This document shows, piece by piece, positions 32,025 to 38,548 of a stretch of DNA of 44,003 nucleotides. Origin of the DNA: Clostridiales bacterium UBA1701 (lineage in GTDB: Bacteria; Bacillota; Clostridia; Oscillospirales; Oscillospiraceae); assembly GCA_002320035.1 (NCBI GenBank), contig DCJL01000039.1:1-44003 (forward strand), in the 5' to 3' direction. Below the pieces are notes generated by a model. It was given only the letters and a program-made list of their open reading frames with translations, was not told the origin of the DNA and searched no databases. The position numbers and the translations under genes are program-made. Each line of letters opens with the position of its first letter. The stretch's first letter is position 1.

Positions 32025-32789
32025 ATGTTTGAAAAGGCATTTGAAGGCAAAGTAGTCATCGTCACCGGAGGCAGCCGCGGTATCGGCTTTGCCACTGTCA
32101 AGAGCTTCCTGGCCGCAGGCGCAAAGGTCTGCTTCCTCAGTCACTATGTGGAGACCGGAGCAAAGGCTCTGGCCGCTTTGAAGGAGATTAACCCCGATTA
32201 CGAAGTTTTCACCAAGGCGATCGACCTGTGCGACTATAAGGCCGCCCAGGACCTGTTTGCTGAAGTCGAGGCCAAGTGGGGCCGCGTTGATGTCCTGGTC
32301 AATAACGCGGGTGTCACCTGTGATACGCCCCTTGCAAAACTGAAGCAGGCAGAGTGGGACGAGGTGATCAACATCAATCAGAAGGCCGTCTTCAACATGT
32401 CCAAGTATGCCATTAAGTACCTGAAGAAGACCAAGGGCTGCGTTGTCAACACCGCTTCCGTCAACGGCATCTTTGGCACCCCCGCCGGCCTGCCTTACCC
32501 TGCCAGCAAGGCTGCCGTCATCGGCATGACCAAGGGCCTGGCATGGACCTTCGCGCCTCTCGGTGTGCGCTGCAACGCGGTCGCCCCCGGCGTCGTCAAC
32601 ACCGATATGCTGGCCGGAACCTCCGAGCCCATGAAGAAGACCCTGGCCGGAACCATCCCCCTCAAGCGGATCGGCGAGCCAGAAGATCTTGCCAACGCCA
32701 TTTTGTTCCTGGCTTCCGACGCCGCTTCCTACATCACCGGCCAGACCCTGCAGGTAGACGGCGGCTTCCGTCCCGTCAACGCTTACTAA
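32025..32789 (+). CDS. baiA2: BaiA-like short-chain dehydrogenase (second copy)
   Basis: A 254-residue classical SDR: TGGSRGIG (14-21), NNAG (93-96), Ser145, Tyr158 and Lys162 (YPASK), VAPGVVNTDM, ending QTLQVDGGFRPVNAY. At the end of strand 2 it has LSHY (38-41), with no acidic residue, unlike the first copy with Asp37. This suggests NADP(H) use or relaxed specificity. Predicted role is 3-hydroxy/3-oxo interconversion of bile acyl-CoA. The ATG at 32025 has AAGGAG upstream; the open frame extends to 31932 without a site. It is first in a unit with baiB, baiG and baiF; a 14-bp hairpin separates it from baiB. Confidence 0.82.
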   Translation: MFEKAFEGKVVIVTGGSRGIGFATVKSFLAAGAKVCFLSHYVETGAKALAALKEINPDYEVFTKAIDLCDYKAAQDLFAEVEAKWGRVDVLVNNAGVTCDTPLAKLKQAEWDEVININQKAVFNMSKYAIKYLKKTKGCVVNTASVNGIFGTPAGLPYPASKAAVIGMTKGLAWTFAPLGVRCNAVAPGVVNTDMLAGTSEPMKKTLAGTIPLKRIGEPEDLANAILFLASDAASYITGQTLQVDGGFRPVNAY

Positions 32790-32816
32790 TCAGTTCAGTT
32801 ATTGGTAAAATAAACA

Positions 32817-32847
32817 GTCCCGGCGGCCTCAGAGAGGCCGCCGGGAC
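32817..32847 (+). repeat. 14-bp perfect intercistronic hairpin
   Basis: Arms 32817-32830 and 32834-32847 with a 3-base AGA loop, very GC-rich, between baiA2 and baiB. An A-run, not a T-run, follows, so it is probably an RNA-stability or processing element rather than a terminator. Confidence 0.8.
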
Positions 32848-32880
32848 CGAAAAAAGCCTAGAGATGTCAGAGGAATGGAT

Positions 32881-34401
32881 ATGAGCGCAGAGCATTTCAA
32901 CATTTTCAATAAGGCAGAAGAGAGCTGTTTTACCGCAGGTAGGCAGCTTGCCAATATCGCGGCTGTCAAGCCCGACGCGCCGGCCATCGTTTACATCTCC
33001 CCGGAGGGCAATGAAAGCGTGACCAGTTGGCGCGAGCTGGAGAGCCTTTCCAACCGGATGGCCTGGTATCTTATGGACCAGGGCATCGGGCCCGGCAGCT
33101 TTGTTATCGCCGCTCTGACCAATACGCCCAGCCATGTGGCGCTGGCCTTTGCGATCTGGAAAACAGGCGCCTGCTATGTGCCGGTCTCGAACCGGACGCC
33201 CAAGCGCAATATGCTCGAGATATGCGGGTGCGTCTCTCCCGCCTTGGTGGTGACGAACCGAAGCCAGCCGGCCGGGTACAAGAGCATCAGCACCGCGGAG
33301 CTTAAAAAGCTCTGTGCCGGATATTCCGGAAAAATGCCTCCGGATATACAGGCTGTGCCGAACCTTGCCAACTGCTCCGGCGGAACTACCGGAAAAACCA
33401 AGGTAATTCAGCAGAACATGCCGGCGGGCGAGAGCGACGAGGGGATGCGGGCCTGGTTTGCCAGCTCAGGCATGGACTTTGAAATGCGCCAGCTTCTGGC
33501 GGGCCCCCTGTTTCACGGCGCTCCCCACACCGCGGCTTTCAACGGGCTTTATGCAGGAAATACCCTGGTAATGCCCGCCAGCCTTAAGGCGGAGACGGTT
33601 CTGCATCTTATAAAAAAATATCAAATTGAATATGTGCAGATGGTTCCGACGCTGATGCAGCGCATCATAAAGCTGCCGGAGTTCAGAAAAGAGGATCTTT
33701 CCAGCCTCAAAGCTCTGTGCCATACCGGAGGGATCTGCTCAAGGGATCTTAAGCTCCAGTGGATGGAGATTCTCGCGCCTGAGAAAATATACGAGATATA
33801 TGCCATGACGGAATGCGTGGGGATGACGAGTATCCGGGGCGACGAGTGGCTCCGGCACCCGGGCAGTGTTGGCAAAATGGCCGCCGGCGCGATCTCTATC
33901 CGGGACGAGGAGGGCAGGGAACTGCCCAAAGGAGAGACCGGGGAGATATTTATGAGCTGGGGCGACAGAAGTCCCAACGTGACTTACAAGAACGTCCCCC
34001 CTCTGGAGGCAGATGAAAAAGGCTTCAGAAGCGTGGGCGACATGGGTTATGTGGACGCGGAGGGATACCTGTACTTTGCCGACAGGCGCAGCGACATGAT
34101 CGTCACCGGCGGAGAGAATGTTTTTGCGGCCGAGGTTGAGACGGTGCTGAAAAAGCACAGAAATGTTGTGGATGCCGTTGTGGTAGGTCTTCCGGACAAG
34201 GAATGGGGACACAGGATCCATGCCCTTGTGGAGACGGCCCGTCCGGTCACGGAGAAAGAGCTCATCAAGTTTTCCCTGGACTATCTGCCGCCCTATAAGA
34301 TACCGAAATCCTTTGAGTTTCTCCCTGAGATACCGCGCAACGAAAGCGGAAAAGTTGTGAGGAGTCAACTGATCGAAGAAAGCCTTGCAAAAGGCTTTTG
34401 A
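32881..34401 (+). CDS. baiB: Bile acid-CoA ligase BaiB
   Basis: A 506-residue ANL-family acyl-CoA ligase. It matches C. scindens BaiB (about 520 residues): AWYLMDQGIGPGS, AIWKTGACYVPVS, the P-loop-like SGGTTGKTKVI, AGPLFHGAPHTAAFNGL, QMVPTLMQRIIKL, LKALCHTGGICS, YAMTECVGMTSIRGDEW. The hinge and C-domain show GDMGYVDAEGYLYFADRRSDMIVTGGENVFAAEVE and the catalytic lysine region NESGKVVRS. It adenylates the bile acid carboxylate and makes the CoA thioester, trapping it in the cytoplasm. The ATG at 32881 has AGAGGA 7 bases upstream; ATG 32875 overlaps the site. Confidence 0.92.
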   Translation: MSAEHFNIFNKAEESCFTAGRQLANIAAVKPDAPAIVYISPEGNESVTSWRELESLSNRMAWYLMDQGIGPGSFVIAALTNTPSHVALAFAIWKTGACYVPVSNRTPKRNMLEICGCVSPALVVTNRSQPAGYKSISTAELKKLCAGYSGKMPPDIQAVPNLANCSGGTTGKTKVIQQNMPAGESDEGMRAWFASSGMDFEMRQLLAGPLFHGAPHTAAFNGLYAGNTLVMPASLKAETVLHLIKKYQIEYVQMVPTLMQRIIKLPEFRKEDLSSLKALCHTGGICSRDLKLQWMEILAPEKIYEIYAMTECVGMTSIRGDEWLRHPGSVGKMAAGAISIRDEEGRELPKGETGEIFMSWGDRSPNVTYKNVPPLEADEKGFRSVGDMGYVDAEGYLYFADRRSDMIVTGGENVFAAEVETVLKKHRNVVDAVVVGLPDKEWGHRIHALVETARPVTEKELIKFSLDYLPPYKIPKSFEFLPEIPRNESGKVVRSQLIEESLAKGF

Positions 34402-34411
34402 GATAAGCGGA

Positions 34412-34443
34412 CCGACGGCAGCGAGAGGACTGCCTGAAGTCGG
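34412..34443 (+). repeat. Intercistronic hairpin baiB-baiG
   Basis: Nested arms CCGAC/GTCGG and GGCAG/CTGCC form an interrupted stem. No T-run. It is one of several GC-rich hairpins between the bai genes of this unit. Confidence 0.6.
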
Positions 34444-34482
34444 CTGTTCCCCGGATATTTTTAAATTTAGGAGGACACTTTT

Positions 34483-35904
34483 GTGGAAAACACCAATAAG
34501 AGTTACATGAAGGGCTTTGTTCCGTATGCGATTGCCGCTGCGATTCTGAGCCTTTGCGGAGGCTTTACCGCTTCCGTGCCCACAGCGATTTCCACTGCGT
34601 GGAATGCTGACGCATCTCTGACCTTTATCACCCTCGCATACTCTCTCGCAGCGGCTGCCATGGCACCTATTATGGGAAAGCTGGGCGGTGCCATAGGCCG
34701 CCGCAAAATGCTGCTTTCCGCCATGGCCCTGTATACGGTGGGCCAGGCGCTCATCGCCATCTGCCCCCAGAATGTGCCCCTGCTGCTGGTATTCCGCTTC
34801 ATGGTAGGCATAGGCGCGGCGGGTATCGCCCCTGTCATTATGGCGTACATTATGATGGAGTTTCCCCCCGAGAAGATGGGCCTGGGCTTCACTATTTACA
34901 TGGTGCTTTCCTGCGGGATGGTCATCTTTGGACCCACTGTCGGCGGCATCCTCATGGCGGTAATCGGTACTGCCGATGCATGGCGCATCATCATGTGGAT
35001 TTGCGTTGCCATGTGTGTGATTTCTTTTGTTCTCTGCTTTGCAATGGTAAAGGACAACCCCAACCTTCCCAAGGGCTCCATGAAGGGCTTTGACTGGGCG
35101 GGCGCGGCTTTCGTCCTGATCATGTTCGGCGCTCTGGTCTGCGTTCCCACCTTCGGTCAGCAGAATGGATGGATGTCCGTTGCTACTCTGGCCTCCATTG
35201 CGGTCGCGGTTGTCGGCCTGATCATTCTGGTCGCTATCGAGAAAAAGGCGGCCAGCCCCATTCTCAACGGAAAGTTCATTGCCCGCAAGAACTTTGTCCT
35301 GCCCGTTATCGTTCTGTTCCTGACCCAGGGCCTGATGACCGCCTGCCTCACCGAGATCATCCGATTCGGTTACGCCATTGACAAGGCCTCCGTCGCAAGC
35401 ATTGCCATGTCCATTGAGTATCTTGGCATGGCGATCGGCACGGTTGTCCTTGGACCGATGGCAGATAAGAAGGAGCCCAGAATTGTCGCGGCCATCGCAC
35501 TTGTCTTTGTTGCTATCGGCTCTGCCATCATGATGATCATTAATGAGAATGCCGGCGTTCTGGCCATGGGCGGCGCCCTGTTCTTTGTGGGTCTTGGCCT
35601 TGGCGGCAATACCACGATCTTCATGAAAGTGGCCCTGTCCGGTGTCGCTCCCACCGAGTCCTCCTCCGCATCCGGCACCTTCAACGTGTTTAAGGATATG
35701 TGCGCCCCCTTCGGCGTGGCGATCTTTGTTCCCATGTTTGTGACCGGCATGACCAATAAGGCTGCCGCAGGCATGGCGGTTCCCGCCGCCGCAGCCAGCG
35801 CCCTGCACTCCGTGGCACTGGTGCAGCTTGTCTGCGTTGCCGTTGGTATCGTTGTCTGCTTCATGCTGCCCAGCGTCCGCGTAAAGACCGCCAAGGAAGC
35901 CTGA
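34483..35904 (+). CDS. baiG: Bile acid transporter BaiG (MFS)
   Basis: A 473-residue major facilitator with about 14 predicted helices, matching BaiG (477 residues): YMKGFVPYAIAAAILSLCGGFTA, MGKLGGAIGRRKMLL (the loop 2-3 motif), MVGIGAAGIAPVIMAYI, SPILNGKFIARKNFVLPV, LTQGLMTACL, MADKKEPRIV and GLGLGGNTTIFMKVALSG. BaiG imports unconjugated primary bile acids with protons. Start is GTG at 34483 with AGGAGG 8 bases upstream. In C. scindens baiF precedes baiG; here the order is reversed. Confidence 0.92.
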   Translation: MENTNKSYMKGFVPYAIAAAILSLCGGFTASVPTAISTAWNADASLTFITLAYSLAAAAMAPIMGKLGGAIGRRKMLLSAMALYTVGQALIAICPQNVPLLLVFRFMVGIGAAGIAPVIMAYIMMEFPPEKMGLGFTIYMVLSCGMVIFGPTVGGILMAVIGTADAWRIIMWICVAMCVISFVLCFAMVKDNPNLPKGSMKGFDWAGAAFVLIMFGALVCVPTFGQQNGWMSVATLASIAVAVVGLIILVAIEKKAASPILNGKFIARKNFVLPVIVLFLTQGLMTACLTEIIRFGYAIDKASVASIAMSIEYLGMAIGTVVLGPMADKKEPRIVAAIALVFVAIGSAIMMIINENAGVLAMGGALFFVGLGLGGNTTIFMKVALSGVAPTESSSASGTFNVFKDMCAPFGVAIFVPMFVTGMTNKAAAGMAVPAAAASALHSVALVQLVCVAVGIVVCFMLPSVRVKTAKEA

Positions 35905-35926
35905 GCATCTGCCTGCTCATGGAAAT

Positions 35927-35955
35927 ACGGGCCTGTTCACCCGGAACCGGCCCGT
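35927..35955 (+). repeat. Intercistronic hairpin baiG-baiF
   Basis: Perfect 7-bp arms ACGGGCC / GGCCCGT with an inner CCGG pair, no T-run after it. It may mark RNA processing between baiG and baiF. Confidence 0.65.
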
Positions 35956-36001
35956 CGAATAAAAGATGGCAATAGCCCAATAATTTGAAAGGAAGTTCAC
36001 A

Positions 36002-37369
36002 ATGGAAGTAAAGAAAATTGAGAACAAGCTGACCCAGAAGTTCAACGAATACCCCCAGTTCGGCGTGCTCCAGGGCGTCAAGGTCTTTGTTACCGGCACC
36101 AACATTGCCGGCCCCTTTGCCGGCAGCCTGATGGCCGAGATGGGCGCACAGGTTCTCCAGGCTGAGGCTCCCAACATTGCCTGCCAGACCCGCGGAACCC
36201 TTGCCTGGGCCCAGAACCACCGCAACGAGTACTCCATCACGCTCAACACCGCCACCCCCCGCGGCAAGAAAATATTCCTCAAGTGCATCGAGTGGGCCGA
36301 CATCTGGATCGAGGCAGGCAGACCCGGCAACTATGCCAAGCGCGGTCTGAGCGATGAAGTGGTTTGGAGCCACAATAAGGCGCTGTCTATCGTCCATGTT
36401 TCCGGCTACGGCCAGACCGGCCCTGCCAAGGACAAGGCTTCCTACGACGTCTCTGGCCAGGCCATGGGCGGCTACATGTACATGAACGGCGCCAGCCCCA
36501 CATCCACGCCTCTCAAGGTCAACCCCTATATTTCCGACTTTATCACCGCTTACAACGCCTGCATTGTGGCTCTGTCCGGTTACATTCACGCCAAAAACAC
36601 CGGCGAGGGTGATTCCTGCGATGTGGCCCAGTATGATACCATGTTCCGCCTGCTGGACAACTACCCCGCCACTTGGTTCAACGCCGGCTATCCCAAGCCC
36701 GGCGATCCCGTGCCTTACCGCACCGGCAACAAGAGCGACCAGGCCTGCTGCTTCTCCTTCTATGACACCAAGGACGGCAACGCCATGTTTGTCGCCATCG
36801 TGGGCCAGGGTCCTGTGGAGCGCGGCTATCCCATCATTGGTATGCCCAAGCCCGGCACCGGCGACGTTCCTGCCAAGTGCACCGGCTTCCCCCTCTTTGA
36901 CCCCCGCGGAAAGAGAGCCGAGGCTCTCTGCGAGAAGTTCTGCGCGGAGCATACCTGCGACGAGCTGGAAGAGATCTTCAACAAGGCCGGCATTCCCAAC
37001 CAGCGCTGCTACGGCCCCGCAGACATCGAGAAGGATCCTCAGTACGCTGCCCGCGAGAACATCGTTGAGTGGGAGGATCAGTGCTTCGGACCCATGAAGG
37101 GCATTGGCCTTATTAACCGCTTTAAGAAGAATCCCTCTCAGGTTGTGGCCTCCGCCCCCTGCTTCGGCGAGCATAACCGGGACGTTCTCACTACATTCGG
37201 TTACAGCGAAGAGGAAATCAACGACATGTACAAGAAGGGAGAAATGGTCACCTGGACTCCCAAGGATACTGCCATTAACAAGAACTACGTTCAGTGGCGG
37301 TTCTTCTGGGATCCCGAGCGTCAGAGCAAGCGCATCGGCCTGGAGTATCCCCCGAAGGGCACTCTCTGA
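36002..37369 (+). CDS. baiF: Bile acyl-CoA transferase BaiF (family III CoA transferase)
   Basis: A 455-residue family III CoA transferase, about 30 residues longer than the C. scindens protein. Matching stretches: FGVLQGVKVFVTGTNIAGPFAG, ADIWIEA, GLSDEVVW, VHVSGYGQTG, ASYDVSGQAMGGYM, and VNPYISDFITAY. The nucleophile Asp179 fits the ISDF segment. RTGNKSDQA and GIGLINRFKKNPS follow. BaiF moves CoA from product acyl-CoA to an incoming primary bile acid, saving ATP. The C-terminal tail (last ~30 residues, FFWDPERQSKRIGLEY) is an extension I do not recognise. AAAGGAAG lies before ATG 36002. Last gene of the unit. Confidence 0.92.
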   Translation: MEVKKIENKLTQKFNEYPQFGVLQGVKVFVTGTNIAGPFAGSLMAEMGAQVLQAEAPNIACQTRGTLAWAQNHRNEYSITLNTATPRGKKIFLKCIEWADIWIEAGRPGNYAKRGLSDEVVWSHNKALSIVHVSGYGQTGPAKDKASYDVSGQAMGGYMYMNGASPTSTPLKVNPYISDFITAYNACIVALSGYIHAKNTGEGDSCDVAQYDTMFRLLDNYPATWFNAGYPKPGDPVPYRTGNKSDQACCFSFYDTKDGNAMFVAIVGQGPVERGYPIIGMPKPGTGDVPAKCTGFPLFDPRGKRAEALCEKFCAEHTCDELEEIFNKAGIPNQRCYGPADIEKDPQYAARENIVEWEDQCFGPMKGIGLINRFKKNPSQVVASAPCFGEHNRDVLTTFGYSEEEINDMYKKGEMVTWTPKDTAINKNYVQWRFFWDPERQSKRIGLEYPPKGTL

Positions 37370-37388
37370 GTTGAAAGCCTGACAAATT

Positions 37389-37433
37389 GAAAAGCCCCGC
37401 TTTTCGGCGGTTTTTCCGAAGGGCGGGGTTTTC
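37389..37433 (+). terminator. Terminator after baiF
   Basis: A long stem (GAAAAGCCCCGC with GGCGGGGTTTTC plus an inner TTCGG/CCGAA pair) ending in TTTT. It is 20 bases past baiF and separates the next gene. Confidence 0.8.
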
Positions 37434-37543
37434 CCAAAGGTAGTTAGAACAGAATTGAGATTTCCCTGATGTTGTAATATGTCCTGTTTTTAAACAGGCC
37501 TGGCCCGGGCCGAGAAAGGCCGGGAGAATGAAAGGAAAAAAAC

Positions 37544-38056
37544 ATGACTGAACTCGAAAAGCTTATTGAAAAAGACGCAATAAGAGACCAGATCTATAAT
37601 TACTGCCGCGCTCTTGACAGAATTGACAATGAGCTGGGCTACACCGTTTTTGCTGAGGACGCCGTTGTGGACTATGGCCCCACCTACAAGGGAACCGGCC
37701 GCGGCTTTATCGACATGATGCTCAAAATGCACCGGACCATGGTCTCCACCCATCACATGATGACCAATATTCTCATCAAGTTCAATGAGGACGGCACAAA
37801 GGCCGCCAGCGAGACCTATATGTATGCCGGCTGCAAGTACAAGAGCAGAAAGACCGGCAAGGCCACCTTCACTGTCGAAGCCCGCTGCCGCGATATCGAC
37901 AAGTGGGAGAAGCGTGACGGCAAGTGGGTCATCGTCAACAGAATCGTCGCCGGCGACAACACCTTTATGGTCATGGAGCCTCAGTACACAGACGACTACA
38001 ACAACGGCCGCGACAAAGTCCGCGATCCCTCTTATGACTATCTGGAGTCCGTCTGA
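37544..38056 (+). CDS. NTF2/SnoaL-like dehydratase, BaiI-like or second BaiE-like
   Basis: A 170-residue SnoaL-fold protein. It keeps the BaiE-type tyrosine and aspartate spacing (Tyr20 and Asp25 in NYCRALD) and a His pair at 70-71 in the equivalent strand, but otherwise differs from BaiE (DYGPTYKGTGRGF, KATFTVEARCRDIDKWEKRDGKW). C. scindens carries a second NTF2-like gene, baiI, at the operon end, proposed as a 7-beta-dehydratase; this gene lies in the same relative position and may be its counterpart. A ketosteroid-isomerase-like role is the alternative. It has its own terminator, and GAAAGGAAA lies before ATG 37544. Confidence 0.8.
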   Translation: MTELEKLIEKDAIRDQIYNYCRALDRIDNELGYTVFAEDAVVDYGPTYKGTGRGFIDMMLKMHRTMVSTHHMMTNILIKFNEDGTKAASETYMYAGCKYKSRKTGKATFTVEARCRDIDKWEKRDGKWVIVNRIVAGDNTFMVMEPQYTDDYNNGRDKVRDPSYDYLESV

Positions 38057-38079
38057 ATCGCAGTTCCTAAATAAAAACG

Positions 38080-38112
38080 CGCCTGCCGCAGTAATTGTGG
38101 CAGGCGTTTTTT
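38080..38112 (+). terminator. Terminator after the NTF2-like gene
   Basis: Stem CGCCTGCC / GGCAGGCG followed by TTTTTT; ends the bai region. Confidence 0.88.
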
Positions 38113-38176
38113 GCTGGATAAAGGAGTATTTGCGTCTGGACACGGCAAAATAGTTTAAAGCGATGAAGCCGTTTTG

Positions 38177-38210
38177 AAAAAAGGCTGCCCACCTTATGGG
38201 TGGGCAGCCT
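38177..38210 (-). terminator. Terminator of the tRNA-Gln gene
   Basis: On the minus strand, AGGCTGCCCACC / GGTGGGCAGCCT with a 4-base loop, followed by TTTTTT, 4 bases after the tRNA's CCA. Confidence 0.9.
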
Positions 38211-38213
38211 GTC

Positions 38214-38287
38214 TGGCAGCGGGAGAAGGATTCGAACCCTCACATACGGAGTCAGAGTCCGCTGTGCTACCTTTACACAATCCCGCT
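38214..38287 (-). tRNA. tRNA-Gln (anticodon CUG)
   Basis: A 74-base cloverleaf on the minus strand. The acceptor arm AGCGGGA pairs with TCCCGCT, then GCCA with an encoded CCA end. D-arm GTGT/GCAC, anticodon stem GCGGA/TCCGT with loop CTCTGAC (anticodon CTG, reading CAG), T-arm with GGTTCGAATCC. It has its own promoter and terminator. Confidence 0.93.
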
Positions 38288-38300
38288 AAACGCATGTGCT

Positions 38301-38328
38301 ATTATACTGTTTTTTTGGACTTTGTCAA
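38301..38328 (-). promoter_or_regulatory. Promoter of the tRNA-Gln gene
   Basis: On the minus strand, TTGACA (38328-38323), 16-base spacer, TATAAT (38306-38301), 13 bases before the tRNA start. Both boxes are perfect. Confidence 0.9.
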
Positions 38329-38423
38329 GAGCTTTTTCCATTTTTCAGGAGAAATTTTTTTGCTTTCAAAAAGCGCACCGGGAGGCGGCAATGATAAAAT
38401 TTTGCTTAATTTTGGGGGGACTG

Positions 38424-38452
38424 TTGCTATACCTGATAAAAAAGATTATAAT
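38424..38452 (+). promoter_or_regulatory. Promoter of the MMPL-GLUG operon
   Basis: TTGCTA (38424-38429), 17-base spacer, TATAAT (38447-38452), about 95 bases before the MMPL start. Confidence 0.75.
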
Positions 38453-38548
38453 CAGCAAAAGAGCTTTTTGCATAAGTCTTTTAATGTTTTTTTAATATTG
38501 GAGCGTAAACTCAGGGAACCGAGGCATTTTGAAAAAGAGGGGCAATAT

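Noticed and set aside
33739..35808. A 689-codon minus-strand frame opposite baiB and baiG
   Set aside because: Spans two real genes and their intergenic hairpin; the translation is His/Gly/Asp-rich with no domain.
23662..38112. Bai region as a recent mobile island
   Set aside because: No integrase, transposase, direct repeats or tRNA-bounded duplication was seen. The tRNA-Gln at 38214 is adjacent, but I found no copy of its 3' end at the left boundary. Base composition does not stand out by eye. A k-mer comparison with the whole genome would decide.
38174..38548. 5' extension of the MMPL frame
   Set aside because: It runs through the antisense of the tRNA-Gln gene and its promoter. The ATG at 38549 has a good ribosome site and a promoter at 38424-38452.
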